Source: Halorubrum cibi (lineage in GTDB: Archaea > Halobacteriota > Halobacteria > Halobacteriales > Haloferacaceae). From it: a DNA stretch of 64,000 nucleotides. Below are positions 31,418-41,150 of the stretch, one piece after another. The translations under genes and the position numbers were made by a program. The notes beneath the pieces are model-generated. The model did not search any database and was not told where the DNA came from. It saw only the letters and a program-made list of their open reading frames with translations. Position 1 is the first letter of the stretch. Every line of letters begins with the position of its first letter. The stretch is from contig NZ_FXTD01000010.1 of assembly GCF_900182635.1 (NCBI RefSeq), positions 1 to 64,000 of the forward strand, read 5' to 3'.

Positions 31418-32524
31418 CTATCCAATCTTGTCTAGCGCATCACGTCGTCGCTCCGGAGGGCTCTGATCGTACACTGCGGTCGTCTCTATGTTCTTATGCC
31501 GAAGTTGATCCCGAGCAGTACTCAGGTCTGCCTCGTCGATTAGACCAGTTGCGAGCCCACGACGGATCGAGTACCATGTCACCTGCCTATTTTCAGTCGC
31601 AATACCTGCTGTCTCGCAGAGCTGATCAATAAGGTATGACAGTGAACGAGAGTTATACGGGTTCCCTTTCGTGGTCATCCAGAGCGTTTCACTGTCGTCG
31701 TACATCGGTATTGAGGAGCGCTGATCGAGCCAGCGCTCTAGGATCGTCGCAGTACGCTCACTGATGACCGGATCCCAAGCCTCGTTACTCTTCGAGGACT
31801 CGGCTTGCGGGATACGCAATGTACAGGCACTCGTGTCTGCCCAGTGAGTTTTAGCACGGTTGACCTCAATTGGTCGGAGGCCGGTGTCGAGTGAAACGAA
31901 GACCAGCGAAGCGATCTTCCACCCGTTTGCCCGTTCCCAGTGCTCTAGGCCAATATCTTCTTTCGGCACGTTGAATCGGCGCGCGAGGAATCCCTTATAG
32001 CGATCTCGTTCTGTGGGGGTACAGCTGTTGTAGTTTGGGATCGAACCGTACTCAAGTGACGCATCACGTAGCCGGGTACGCTCATCTTTTGTCAGATAGT
32101 CTCTCGACGTCGACGTGCCACTGCCAGACGAGAATGTGAGCTCGGGCTCCCACGGTTCCATGTCGAAAGCGTGTTCTCGCCACCTGAACAGGGTCTTGAG
32201 CGACTTGTGGATGTGCGCTTTTGTCGTGTCCGCATAGTCTGTGAGAGCAATCTCTCGGAGATAGGTGTCGGCATCGTCATGAGTCACCGAAGTTGTGTAG
32301 CCTCGATCTTCCCAGATGGATTGGTAGAATGTGTTCACACGGTAGTGACGGACATTCATCGTTGACTCCGAGTAGCCTGTGCTGGTTTCAGGTGACTTAC
32401 CTTGTGTGAGACACCAGGTGAGGAACTTCCCGCGGTGATGCTTGTAGTCCTCCACCTGTCGTTGGTTGAGAGTCGATTCAGTTCCGTTGGGAATCAGTGG
32501 GATCCCCTTGATGTTATCACTCAT
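31418..32524 (-). CDS. tyrosine recombinase / integrase (XerC-like)
   Basis: 368 residues from the ATG at 32524. The N-terminal SAM-like core-binding domain (about 25-140) is followed by the catalytic domain with LDTGLRPIEV (Arg), TWYSIRRG (Tyr-x-x-Arg in place of His-x-x-Arg, as I recall for many haloarchaeal integrases), LRHKNIETTAVYD (His and the nucleophile Tyr). It lies 165 nt from attR and reads away from it. It integrates and excises the 17.8-kb element at the DUF5795 gene. Confidence 0.92.
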   Translation of the reverse strand: MSDNIKGIPLIPNGTESTLNQRQVEDYKHHRGKFLTWCLTQGKSPETSTGYSESTMNVRHYRVNTFYQSIWEDRGYTTSVTHDDADTYLREIALTDYADTTKAHIHKSLKTLFRWREHAFDMEPWEPELTFSSGSGTSTSRDYLTKDERTRLRDASLEYGSIPNYNSCTPTERDRYKGFLARRFNVPKEDIGLEHWERANGWKIASLVFVSLDTGLRPIEVNRAKTHWADTSACTLRIPQAESSKSNEAWDPVISERTATILERWLDQRSSIPMYDDSETLWMTTKGNPYNSRSLSYLIDQLCETAGIATENRQVTWYSIRRGLATGLIDEADLSTARDQLRHKNIETTAVYDQSPPERRRDALDKIG

Positions 32525-32658
32525 TTGTCTACTGGCGCGCAAAATATCCAAAATCACGGGACTGCGACGGGTTTCCCGAAACTTGGAGTTCGTAACTGGC
32601 TCTGTACGCGGTGCTGTGGTCGCACCAGCAGAAGGCCAAAATACGTCGGTATTAGGCC
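32525..32658. promoter_or_regulatory. integrase upstream region
   Basis: 134 nt between the integrase start and the DUF5795 stop. It holds the A/T stretches (aaaatatccaaaat near 32539) expected of an integrase promoter. It would form part of the circular junction after excision. Confidence 0.35.
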
Positions 32659-32886
32659 CTATTCGTCCCGATCTGTAGTTTTCCAGGAGCACTCCTGGCA
32701 CTTGTATCCGGTCACGAACTCCGTGACGCTGGGCATGTACCCGACACTGATGACGTCGCCGCCGCAGTCGGGACACTCGCGGTCGGCGTCGGCGATGTCC
32801 TCGGCTTCGAGGACCGACTCGCCCTCCACCAGTTCCGCGAGCGTTTCCGGTGTCACCATCCGCCCCTGCACGACGCGATTTGACAT
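32659..32886 (-). CDS. DUF5795-family small zinc protein, C-terminus supplied by element
   Basis: 75 residues. CPDCGGDVISVGYMPSVTEF, then YKCQECSW: two CxxC pairs of a zinc ribbon, preceded by a helix (TPETLAELVEGESVLEAED). Conserved in haloarchaea next to DUF5794; function unknown. The attR repeat covers codons for VISV to QEC, so the last residues (SWKTTDRDE) come from the integrated element, while the original end (DWSDDDRE) is stranded at 14833. Confidence 0.85.
   Translation of the reverse strand: MSNRVVQGRMVTPETLAELVEGESVLEAEDIADADRECPDCGGDVISVGYMPSVTEFVTGYKCQECSWKTTDRDE
32689..32755. repeat. attR: right 67-bp direct repeat
   Basis: Matches 14860-14926 with one mismatch. It lies inside the intact DUF5795 gene, 165 nt from the integrase start. 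To its right the sequence is GC-rich chromosome. Confidence 0.92.
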
Positions 32887-32960
32887 ACTCGGCGTACGCG
32901 ACGGAGCTACCTAAAACCCGTCAAGCCGGTCGACGACGAGCACGAGACGGTGCGAACCGT

Positions 32961-33971
32961 CTACAGCCAGGGCGCACGCGAGTCGTCCTCGGTGAACGGG
33001 CTCGCGGGCTCCTCGCCGTCCCCGTCGTCGCCGGTCGCGGTCATCGCCACGTCGTCGTCGACGAGGCCGCCGGGATCGTCCGGCGCGTCCACCGGCGGAT
33101 CGGTCGGTTTCGGTGCGGCCGGGTCGACTGCGTCCTCCTCGGAACCGGCGTCGGAATCCGCCGATTCGTCGGCGTGCGACGCGTCGGCCGAGTCGTCGCC
33201 GTTCTCGTCCTCGGCGTCCGTCGCTCCGATGCCGTCCGCGTCCGGATCGTACGCGAACAGCGCGGTGACGCCGAGTACCGCCAGCGCGATGGGAGCCTCC
33301 GTCTGCATCAGCCCGAACGGCCGCAACAGGATGGGGAGCGCGAGCACGCCGAGCGCGACCGCCGACCCGAACCGGAACCGGTCGATATCGACGCGGCCGC
33401 GCAGGTGTGGGGACAACAGCGCGACCGAGAGCGCGAAGCCGACGCCGATGGCGGCGGCGGCCGTGCCGTTCACGACGTACTCCATCGACGTCTCGACGGC
33501 GAACCCGCTCGGATCGAAGCTCGCGACGAGCCCGAGTCCGATGATGACGGCCGGGCTCGGGAGATACTCGCCGAACTCGGCGCTGGCGGTCTTCGCGGCG
33601 ATGGAGAGGATGACGAGGCCGGCGAACCGCTCGAAGATGGCGAGTTCCAGGAACCCGCGGAGCGTGGGTGCGAAGGCGGCCTCGATCGCGGCGACCGGCA
33701 CGATCACCGCGCCGATGAGGAGCACGGAGGTCACCATCTCCCTGCGGCTGCCGTCCATCTCCGCGAGGATCACGGCGATCGTCGCGGAACCGCCGAAGAT
33801 GAGAATGCCAGTTTCGACGACGCCCGCCGCCGATCCCAACACGCCGGCGACGACGAGCGCCGGGAAGATCCCGTCGACGAGCGGCAGCGCCATCACGGTC
33901 GCGAGCAGCTTCGTCGCGCCGCCTACCTGTCGCTCCAGACGGAGCGCGACGGGGTGACGTGAGACGCTCAT
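32961..33971 (-). CDS. DUF5794-family membrane protein
   Basis: 336 residues. About eight hydrophobic segments fill residues 20-245 (for example VSVALLSP and ALGVLALPILLRPFGL regions), followed by a ~90-residue Asp/Glu/Ala-rich tail ending DDSRAPWL. It matches the haloarchaeal DUF5794 layout and sits beside DUF5795 in the usual order. Integral membrane protein; substrate or role unknown. Confidence 0.8.
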   Translation of the reverse strand: MSVSRHPVALRLERQVGGATKLLATVMALPLVDGIFPALVVAGVLGSAAGVVETGILIFGGSATIAVILAEMDGSRREMVTSVLLIGAVIVPVAAIEAAFAPTLRGFLELAIFERFAGLVILSIAAKTASAEFGEYLPSPAVIIGLGLVASFDPSGFAVETSMEYVVNGTAAAAIGVGFALSVALLSPHLRGRVDIDRFRFGSAVALGVLALPILLRPFGLMQTEAPIALAVLGVTALFAYDPDADGIGATDAEDENGDDSADASHADESADSDAGSEEDAVDPAAPKPTDPPVDAPDDPGGLVDDDVAMTATGDDGDGEEPASPFTEDDSRAPWL

Positions 33972-34492
33972 TCAGGGGTGATGCCCGTGACCATGGGGCA
34001 CACGGCAGGAAGCGGACGACCTCCGATGACCGAGCCGGTCATCGGAGTCGGAGCCGACCTGGGCCCGACGAGTCCGTGTAAAGGGGGAGTGCGTGTCGCC
34101 GGCTGTAAAGGGCGCGCCGAGTTCGAGCGTCGGCTGACCGGCGATACGCACGTTCACGGGACTGTCGGAGTCCATACCCATGATACGGGTTGCGTTCGGG
34201 TTAAACGTTGTGTGAGGATCGATCGCATGACTCGAGCGGTTCGACATCTTTATTTATATATTATGGTGTCGATCTTTGAGTAATTCGACGTATTTTTTGA
34301 ACATTCTCGGATAAACGGATACCGTGAGGTTCGATCCAGATCCTGTCGATGGTCTGGCCGGTTCCGCTGCCGAGGCCTCACGAACGCCGAATTAATCCAC
34401 GATCCTGATCATGCGAGCACGATCGGATGTGAGTTACCACCACATCCGTGCTGACTCGCAACGTTTTTGATTCCGCTCTCACGACGGTTTAC
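33972..34492. other. spacer between DUF5794 and guaB
   Basis: 520 nt between divergent genes. CCCCCTTTACA-like strings near 34075 (minus) may be the DUF5794 promoter, and the A/T island at 34245-34300 may be control DNA. Two ~95-residue frames here are His/Arg-rich and not convincing. Confidence 0.4.
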
Positions 34493-35980
34493 ATGGCGAC
34501 AGATTCCGACCGATTCTCGGCGAAACTCGACGTGCCGGAAGCGCTGACGTTCGACGACGTGCTGCTCCGTCCGATGGAGAGCCGCGTCGAACCCGACGAC
34601 GCCGACCTCTCCTCGCGCGTCTCTCGGAACGTCGAGCTCAACGTTCCCGTCCTCTCGGCGGCGATGGACACCGTCACCGAGAGCGACCTCGCGATCGCGA
34701 TGGCCCGCGAGGGCGGACTCGGCGTCCTCCACCGCAACATGACCGTCGAGGAGACCGCCGCGGAGGTTGAGCGCGTCAAGCGCGCCCACGAACTAGTCAT
34801 CCGCCGCGAGAACGTCGTCACGGTCTCGCCGGACGACACGGTTCGGGAGGCCGACCGACTGATGGAACACGAGGGCGTCTCCGGCGCGCCGGTCGTCGAC
34901 GACGACGACGTCGTCCTCGGCATCATCTCCGGGACCGACATCCGTCCGTACCTCGAGGTCGGCGAGGAGGACGCGGTGCGGGAGGCGATGACGGACGAGG
35001 TCATCACCGCTCCGGAATCCGTCGACGCCCGCGAGGCGCTCGAGTTGATGTACGACCACAAGATCGAGCGCGTCCCGGTCGTCGACGGCGGCGACCACCT
35101 CGTCGGGCTCGTCACGATGCAGGGCGTCCTCCAGCGGCGCGAGCACGAGCAGGCCGCCCGCGACGAGGACGGCCGCCTGCTTGCCGGCGTGGCAGTGGGC
35201 CCCTTCGAGGAGGAGCGCGCGGTCGCCGCCGACGAGGCCGACGCCGACGTGCTCTTCATCGACTGCGCGCACGCGCACAACCTCAACGTGCTCGAGTCCG
35301 CGGAGGCGATAAAGGAGACCGTCGAGGCCGACGTCGTCGTCGGCAACGTCGGCACGCGGGAGGCCGCCGAGGCGGCCGTCGACTTCGCCGACGGGCTCAA
35401 AGTCGGGATCGGGCCGGGCTCGATCTGTACCACGCGCGTCGTCAGCGGCGCGGGGATGCCACAGATCACCGCGGTCTCGGAGGTCGCGGACGTCGCCGCC
35501 GAACGCGACGTGCCGGTGATCGCCGACGGCGGGATCCGCTACTCCGGCGACGCGATCAAGGCGATCGCCGCCGGGGCGGACGCGGTCATGCTCGGCTCGT
35601 ACTTCGCGGGCACCGAAGAGGCCCCGGGACGCGTCATCACGATGCAGGGGAAGAAGTACAAACAGTACCGCGGGATGGGCTCCGTCGGCGCGATGAAGTC
35701 CGGCGGCGGCGACCGCTACCTCAAGGACGACGACGGCGACGAAGAGTTCGTCCCCGAGGGCGTCGAGGCCGCGACCCCGTACAAGGGAACCCTCGCCTCG
35801 GAGCTCCACCAACTCACGGGCGGCATGCGCTCGGGGATGGGATACGTCGGGGCCGACACGATCCCGGAGGTCCACGAGACCGCCCGGTTCGTCCGTGTCT
35901 CCAGCGCGGGCCAGACCGAGGGCCACCCCCACGACGTGATGATCACGGACGAGGCGCCGAACTACAGCCCGCAGGAGTGA
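34493..35980 (+). CDS. guaB: IMP dehydrogenase
   Basis: 495 residues, full family length. The N-terminal TIM-barrel part ([27 protein letters not shown]) is interrupted by two CBS domains (about 95-215). The catalytic loop [11 protein letters not shown] holds the active Cys near residue 310, then [10 protein letters not shown] and the flap [10 protein letters not shown]. It oxidises IMP to XMP with NAD, the committed step to GMP. It starts at the ATG at 34493; the region upstream is A/T-poor except gtttttgat near 34470. Confidence 0.97.
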   Translation: MATDSDRFSAKLDVPEALTFDDVLLRPMESRVEPDDADLSSRVSRNVELNVPVLSAAMDTVTESDLAIAMAREGGLGVLHRNMTVEETAAEVERVKRAHELVIRRENVVTVSPDDTVREADRLMEHEGVSGAPVVDDDDVVLGIISGTDIRPYLEVGEEDAVREAMTDEVITAPESVDAREALELMYDHKIERVPVVDGGDHLVGLVTMQGVLQRREHEQAARDEDGRLLAGVAVGPFEEERAVAADEADADVLFIDCAHAHNLNVLESAEAIKETVEADVVVGNVGTREAAEAAVDFADGLKVGIGPGSICTTRVVSGAGMPQITAVSEVADVAAERDVPVIADGGIRYSGDAIKAIAAGADAVMLGSYFAGTEEAPGRVITMQGKKYKQYRGMGSVGAMKSGGGDRYLKDDDGDEEFVPEGVEAATPYKGTLASELHQLTGGMRSGMGYVGADTIPEVHETARFVRVSSAGQTEGHPHDVMITDEAPNYSPQE

Positions 35981-36067
35981 CCGCGATCCGGCCGGGCGCT
36001 CCGTCGCCCTCCGTGAGATGGATCCCCACGCGTTGGACTTAATGCCCGCGTGACTGTGTACCGTGAC

Positions 36068-37171
36068 ATGGACACATCCGAGCTGTGCCGGGTGTTGCGC
36101 GACGCCGGCCTCTCGAAATACCAATCGAAGGCGTACACCGCGCTCCTCCGGCTCGGGACGGCGAGCGCGACCGAACTCGCGGACGAGAGCGGCGTCCCCG
36201 CCGCGCGGATCTACGACGTCCTCCGGGACCTCGAGGAGAAGGGATACGTCGAGACGTACGACGGCGACACGCTCCGGGCCCGCGCGTCGGAACCGGACAC
36301 CGTCCTCTCGGATCTGCGACGACGCTCCGAGGAGTTCTCGGAGGCCGCGGACGAGATCGAGACGCGCTGGGAGGCCCCCGCGTTGGAGCATCACCGCGTC
36401 GACATCGTCACCCGGTTCGACACGGTGTTCGAACACGCTCGGGAGGCCATCGCCGAGGCCGAGACGGAGGTACAGGTGGCGGTGACTCCCGAGAACTTCG
36501 ACGAACTTCGCGAGTCGCTGGCGGCGGCTCACGACAACGGAGCGGTCGTGAAGGCGTCGATCCACACCGCCGACGGGAACGACGAGGAGATGCCGACGGA
36601 GTACGAGGGGATCGCGACCGAGGTTCGTCACCGGACGCTCCCGACACCGTTCGTCGCCATCGTGGATCGGACCGTCACGTGTTTCGCCCCGCACCGACGC
36701 TCGGTGAACGAATACGGCGTGCTGGTCCGCGACTTCTCTCTGACGTACGTCTTCCGCTGGTACTTCGACACCAGCCTCTGGGAGGTCTGGGACGTCGTTT
36801 ACGACGGTCGTCCGGAGGACCCACCGCTCGTGTACGCCAACCTGCGCCGCTTCGTTCGCGACATCGAGCCGCTCTTCGCCGAGGGCGCGGACGTCCACGT
36901 CACCGTCGAGGGGTCGGAGATCGGCTCCGGCGACGCCATCTCGGTCTCCGGGACGGTCACGGACGTGGTGTACGCCGGCGAGCCGCGAAACGACGGCGAG
37001 ATCCCGATCGGACAGCTCGCCGGACAGGTGACCGTCGAGGTGTCGGACGGCGACCGGCGGTGGACCGTCGGCGGCTGGGGCGCGGTCATCGAGGACATCG
37101 AGGCGAGACGCATCACCGTAACCGGATACGACGGGCCGAAGGGAGCGATCCCGGGAGGCATCGACGCGTGA
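36068..37171 (+). CDS. TrmB-family sugar-responsive transcription regulator
   Basis: 367 residues. The N-terminal wHTH (ELCRVLRDAGLSKYQSKAYT ... ARIYDVLRDLEEKGYVET) is the TrmB signature, followed by a coiled coil and a C-terminal effector domain (PLD-like plus beta-rich TrmB_C). The ATG at 36068 lies about 25 nt after a weak TATA (cttaatg), so a leaderless start is preferred over the GTG at 36050. It probably controls sugar or central-carbon genes. The ligand is unknown. Confidence 0.85.
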   Translation: MDTSELCRVLRDAGLSKYQSKAYTALLRLGTASATELADESGVPAARIYDVLRDLEEKGYVETYDGDTLRARASEPDTVLSDLRRRSEEFSEAADEIETRWEAPALEHHRVDIVTRFDTVFEHAREAIAEAETEVQVAVTPENFDELRESLAAAHDNGAVVKASIHTADGNDEEMPTEYEGIATEVRHRTLPTPFVAIVDRTVTCFAPHRRSVNEYGVLVRDFSLTYVFRWYFDTSLWEVWDVVYDGRPEDPPLVYANLRRFVRDIEPLFAEGADVHVTVEGSEIGSGDAISVSGTVTDVVYAGEPRNDGEIPIGQLAGQVTVEVSDGDRRWTVGGWGAVIEDIEARRITVTGYDGPKGAIPGGIDA

Positions 37172-37255
37172 CCGCGAGAGGTCCGGGTCGCTTCGATCGC
37201 CTCTCATCGTCCGTTCCTCGCGTCGCCCGCATCCTTCGATCGGTACCGAAGGGGT

Positions 37256-37266
37256 ATTTTAATATA
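37256..37266 (+). promoter_or_regulatory. TATA box of the HalX regulator gene
   Basis: ATTTTAATATA in a GC-rich context, about 55 nt before the ATG at 37320, implying a ~30-nt leader. Confidence 0.55.
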
Positions 37267-37319
37267 GCCCGCGGCGAGACGAAGCGTGTGAGCGAACTCG
37301 TCGTCGCTCGGGTGACCAC

Positions 37320-37904
37320 ATGAGCGAACAACTGCCGCTCGTCCTCGTGGTGGAGGACGAGCCCGACCTGGCAGACCTCTACGCCGCCTGGCTCGGCGAC
37401 GAGTACCGGGTCCGGACGGCGTACGGCGGCCACGAGGCACTCGAAACGCTCGACGATCTCGACGACGACGTCGACGCGATCCTCCTCGACCGACGGATGC
37501 CCGGCCTCTCCGGCGACGAGGTCCTCGCCGCCGTCAGAGAGCGGGGGATCGACTGTCGGGTCGCGATGGTGACCGCCGTCGAACCCGACTTCGACATCCT
37601 CGAGATGGGGTTCGACGACTACCTCGTCAAGCCGGTCGCGAGCGACACCCTCAGAGAGACCGTCGAGGGGCTTCTCCGGCGCGGGGAGTACGACGCCGGC
37701 GTCCAGGACCTGTTCGTGTTGACCTCGAAGAAGGCGATGCTCGAGGCCGAAAAGAGCGCCAGCGAGCTCGCCGACAACGAGGAGTACCAGGAGCTAACTG
37801 TCCGGATCGACACGCTCCGCAAGGAAGTCGACCGCTCGCTCGAGGCGGTCACGGAGAAGGACGACTTCGAGGGGCTCTTCCGGGAGTTCGACGCCGAGGA
37901 GTGA
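37320..37904 (+). CDS. response regulator with HalX domain
   Basis: 194 residues. Receiver domain: acidic pair VVEDEPD (12-14), phospho-acceptor Asp57 in ILLDRRMPG, Thr85 and Lys104 (DDYLVKPV). The C-terminal ~70 residues are a HalX helical domain (KKAMLEAEKSASELADNEEY), a haloarchaeal output module of unknown target. No histidine kinase is adjacent, so the cognate kinase is elsewhere. Confidence 0.92.
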   Translation: MSEQLPLVLVVEDEPDLADLYAAWLGDEYRVRTAYGGHEALETLDDLDDDVDAILLDRRMPGLSGDEVLAAVRERGIDCRVAMVTAVEPDFDILEMGFDDYLVKPVASDTLRETVEGLLRRGEYDAGVQDLFVLTSKKAMLEAEKSASELADNEEYQELTVRIDTLRKEVDRSLEAVTEKDDFEGLFREFDAEE

Positions 37905-37946
37905 ACCGCGTCGGACGCGATTCCGCTCGACGACCTCCGGCCATTC

Positions 37947-37954
37947 TTTAAATA
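37947..37954 (+). promoter_or_regulatory. TATA box of helicase gene
   Basis: TTTAAATA ends 25 nt before the ATG at 37979, the spacing of a leaderless haloarchaeal transcript. Confidence 0.65.
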
Positions 37955-37978
37955 CGATCGCGGCGAATTCACGACCGG

Positions 37979-39952
37979 ATGCGCGTCCGTTCCCTGCCGC
38001 TTCCCGAGCGGTTCGTCGACCACTTCTCGGATCGGGGGATCCGCGAGCTGTACCCGCCGCAGGTCGCCGCCGTCGAGGCCGGCGTCTGTGACGGCGCGAA
38101 CGTCGTCGCGGCGGTCCCGACCGCGTCTGGAAAGACCTTCATCGCCCAGTCGGCGCTCTTGACCGCCGACGGCCCGGGCCTGTACGTCTGTCCGCTCCGC
38201 GCGCTCGCCCGCGAGAAGTACGAGGCGTTCGCGGCGCTTCCCGGCGTCGACGTGGCCGTCTCGACCGGCGACTTCGAGGCGAGCGGCGAGGAGTTAGCGG
38301 GTCACGACGTGGTGGTCGCCACGAGCGAGAAGGTCGACTCCGCGATCCGCAACGGAGCGGGCTGGGTCGACGACCTCGCGTGCGTCGTGGTCGACGAGGT
38401 CCACCTGCTGGGCGTGGAGCGGCGCGGACCGACCCTCGAAGTGACGCTGGCGACGCTTCGCCGACGGAACCCGTCGATCCAGGTCGTCGCGCTCTCCGCG
38501 ACCGTCGACAACCCCGAGGAGATCGCCGACTGGCTCGACGCGACGCTCGTGGAGTCGGAGTGGCGCCCCGTCGACCTCCGCACGGGCGTCTGCGTCGGCG
38601 GTGACGTGGAATTCGACGACGGCACGACGCGTCACGTCGAGGCGGGAGGTTCGGACGCCGGATCCGGCGCTGATGGGAGAGACCCCTCCGAGGACGGCCC
38701 CGACGCGACGGACCTGACGGCCGCGCTCGTCGTCGACGCGGTCGCGGAGGGCGGCCAGTGTCTCGCGTTCGTCCGTTCGCGGGCGGAGGCCGCGGCGCTC
38801 GCCGAGCGGCTCGCCGGGGAGGGACTCGCCGATCGGATGGGGATCGGGTCGGCCGCGACGGCGGTCGCCGACGAGGTGGCCGACATCGACGGGACGGTGA
38901 CGGGTCGTGACCTCGCGGACTGCCTTCGGGCGGGCGTCGCGTTCCACCACGCGGGGCTCCGCGCCGGCCACCGCGCCGCCGTCGAGGCGGCGTTTCGAGA
39001 CCGGAACGTCGCGTGTATCTGTGCCACCCCGACGCTCGCGGCCGGCGTGAACGTCCCCGCGCGCCGCGTGATCGTCCGCGATCAGAAGCGATACACCGGC
39101 TCCTCGATGGAGTGGCTGCCGACGCTCGAGGTCCACCAGATGTGCGGGCGGGCGGGTCGACCGGGGCTCGATCCGCACGGCGAGGCGGTACTCGTCGGCG
39201 AGGGATCCACCCGCGAGGAACTGATGGAGCGGTACGTCGACGGGGAGCCGGAGGCCGTCGAGTCCAAGCTCGCGGACCCGGCCTCGCTCCGGACGCACGT
39301 GCTCTCGTCGGTCGCGACCGGCTTCGCGGAGACGGAATCGGAGATCCTCGAGGTCCTCGACGGCACGTTCTACGCCCGCGAGGCGGGCGCGGGCGGCCTC
39401 GCCGACGACGTGGCCGTCGCGGTCGACGACCTCGTCAACGCGGGGATGGCTCGACGTCGGGGGGACGCGGAGACCTATCGACTGGTCGCCACGCCGGTCG
39501 GCGAGACCACCTCGAAACAGTACGTCCGGCCGGAGACCGGCGCGCGGATCGTCGACGGGCTCCGAACCGCGGCCGGGATGGAGAACGCCACGACGCTCAC
39601 CGTCTTCGAGGTGGTCTGTGACACCCCGGACATGCAGGACACGTACCTCGGGAATCGCGAGCGCGCGGAGATGTACCGGTTCGCCCGGAAGAACGCCGCG
39701 CGGTTGACGACCGGAATGAGCGAACCCGACGATTTCGAAGGGTGGCTGGAGTCGGTGAAGACCGCGCGGATCTTGGAGGAGTGGATCGACGGCGCGACCG
39801 TCGAGGAGCTGGTGGAGGCGTACCGGCTCGGCCCCGGAGACCTCGACTCGCGCGTCGAGCGCGCCGAGTGGCTGTTGAGCGCGGCGGAGGCGCTCGCGGA
39901 CACGGTCGGCGTCTCAGTGCCGGCGGTGGCGCGGGCCCGAAGCCGGATCTGA
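37979..39952 (+). CDS. Hel308-like superfamily 2 DNA helicase
   Basis: 657 residues, shorter than canonical Hel308. Motifs: Q-like YPPQVAAVEAG, Walker A PTASGKT, DEVH box VVVDEVHLLG, motif III ALSATVDNPEEIADWL, motif IV FVRSRAEA, HHAGLRAGHR, ATPTLAAGVNVPARRVI and QMCGRAGRPG. The C-terminal winged-helix and ratchet domains follow, with no extended domain 5. A 3'-5' helicase acting at stalled forks or in recombination. An acidic insert near residues 220-245 separates the RecA domains. Confidence 0.88.
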   Translation: MRVRSLPLPERFVDHFSDRGIRELYPPQVAAVEAGVCDGANVVAAVPTASGKTFIAQSALLTADGPGLYVCPLRALAREKYEAFAALPGVDVAVSTGDFEASGEELAGHDVVVATSEKVDSAIRNGAGWVDDLACVVVDEVHLLGVERRGPTLEVTLATLRRRNPSIQVVALSATVDNPEEIADWLDATLVESEWRPVDLRTGVCVGGDVEFDDGTTRHVEAGGSDAGSGADGRDPSEDGPDATDLTAALVVDAVAEGGQCLAFVRSRAEAAALAERLAGEGLADRMGIGSAATAVADEVADIDGTVTGRDLADCLRAGVAFHHAGLRAGHRAAVEAAFRDRNVACICATPTLAAGVNVPARRVIVRDQKRYTGSSMEWLPTLEVHQMCGRAGRPGLDPHGEAVLVGEGSTREELMERYVDGEPEAVESKLADPASLRTHVLSSVATGFAETESEILEVLDGTFYAREAGAGGLADDVAVAVDDLVNAGMARRRGDAETYRLVATPVGETTSKQYVRPETGARIVDGLRTAAGMENATTLTVFEVVCDTPDMQDTYLGNRERAEMYRFARKNAARLTTGMSEPDDFEGWLESVKTARILEEWIDGATVEELVEAYRLGPGDLDSRVERAEWLLSAAEALADTVGVSVPAVARARSRI

Positions 39953-39996
39953 TCGGGATACCGGAACGAACGGTGGAGGAAAACGGCGCGATCGGC

Positions 39997-41064
39997 TCAG
40001 TCCGCGGGCTCGAGCACTCGGTGGTACGGCGTGTCGGCGATCGTCTCTCTCAGCTCCGCGAGCGAGTCGCGGCCGGCCTCGCCGGCGACGGACATCACCG
40101 CGAACACCTCCTGTCTGGAGACCTTCACGCCGCTCTCGGTCAACGCGTCCTCGGGTCGCGAGCGAAGTTCGCGGAGCGTGCCGACCGCGAGCAGGTACGG
40201 GACCGTCCACGCCTCCATGGTGTTCCCGTGAGAGAGGGGCATGGTCTCGAGATACGCCTGCGCGTCGTCGAGGAACGACCGCGCGTAGTCGGCGGTGCGG
40301 TCGACGACGCGGGCGGACGACTCGCGGTTCTCGGGGGCGATCACCGCCTCCTGGTCGACGCCCTCGTCCTCGAGCCACTTGGCGGGGAGGTAGACGTTGT
40401 TCTCCTCGGTGAAGTCGTCGTAGACGTCCTTCGAGACGTTGACCAACTGTAAGAGGAGTCCGAACTCCTCGGCCGTCTCGCGGAGCCGCTGTGCGCGCGC
40501 CTCGCCGACTTCGCCGCGCGTGAGCAGGTTCGTGATGAGGTTACCGACGGTGCCGGCGGCGTAGTAACAGTACTGTTCGAGTTCGTCGCGGTCGTCGATC
40601 CGGAGCCCGCCCTCCTCGGCGTGGCGGTCGACGAACATCGCCATCCCGTCGACCATCTCGAGGACGGGCGGGACGATCGCCTCGCGGGCCTCGGGATCGA
40701 GGTCCTCGAACGTGGCGACGATGGTCGGCGATTCGGCGACGACCGCCCAGTCCTCGTCGCGCACCTCGGGGGCGGGGAGCCACTCGTCGACGGCCGCGCG
40801 GAAGTCCCCGATCTCGGCGTCCCCGTCGGGATCGATCGCCTTCCGATAGGTCTCGAGGACGGCGGTCTGTTCCGCCGGCGGGATGTGGCCGGCGTCCTCG
40901 ACGGTGTCGGCGACGCGACAGAGGAGGTAGCCGAGACAGATCTGTGAGGCCATCGGCTCCTCCAACACGTCCACGGTCAACGCGAAGGTACGGGACACGC
41001 CTTGAACCGCCTCGTGACACCACTCGAGGTCGGGATCGGCCGTGTCGTGTTCTCGTCCGCTCAT
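39997..41064 (-). CDS. squalene/phytoene synthase family protein, squalene-synthase-like
   Basis: 355 residues. SRTFALTVDVLEEP, the first Asp-rich motif CRVADTVEDAG and the second DVYDDFTEENNVYLP bind two prenyl diphosphates through Mg. The DTVED form resembles squalene synthase more than haloarchaeal CrtB (usually DDVVD), so I favour joining two farnesyl diphosphates to squalene. Phytoene synthesis for the bacterioruberin genes at 58.9-62.2 kb is the alternative. A TATA-like TTTTTTATGG lies about 27 nt upstream. Confidence 0.85.
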   Translation of the reverse strand: MSGREHDTADPDLEWCHEAVQGVSRTFALTVDVLEEPMASQICLGYLLCRVADTVEDAGHIPPAEQTAVLETYRKAIDPDGDAEIGDFRAAVDEWLPAPEVRDEDWAVVAESPTIVATFEDLDPEAREAIVPPVLEMVDGMAMFVDRHAEEGGLRIDDRDELEQYCYYAAGTVGNLITNLLTRGEVGEARAQRLRETAEEFGLLLQLVNVSKDVYDDFTEENNVYLPAKWLEDEGVDQEAVIAPENRESSARVVDRTADYARSFLDDAQAYLETMPLSHGNTMEAWTVPYLLAVGTLRELRSRPEDALTESGVKVSRQEVFAVMSVAGEAGRDSLAELRETIADTPYHRVLEPAD

Positions 41065-41150
41065 TCAGTTACCCGTTCTTACGGCACGACCCATAAAAAA
41101 GCCTCGCGGACGGAGCGGACGCTTCCGTTCGCCGATCCGGAACCCATCTC

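Noticed and set aside
31206-31466. 86-codon plus frame before the integrase
   Set aside because: Starts only at TTG, overlaps the integrase end and has no recognisable motif.
33972-34283. two ~95-codon frames between DUF5794 and guaB
   Set aside because: His/Arg-rich, no ribosome site, and they occupy the probable promoter region of the divergent genes.
34793-37207. 804-codon open frame on minus across guaB and the TrmB gene
   Set aside because: It lies opposite two well-supported genes, has Arg/Asp/His-rich composition and no domain; typical of a GC-rich antisense frame.
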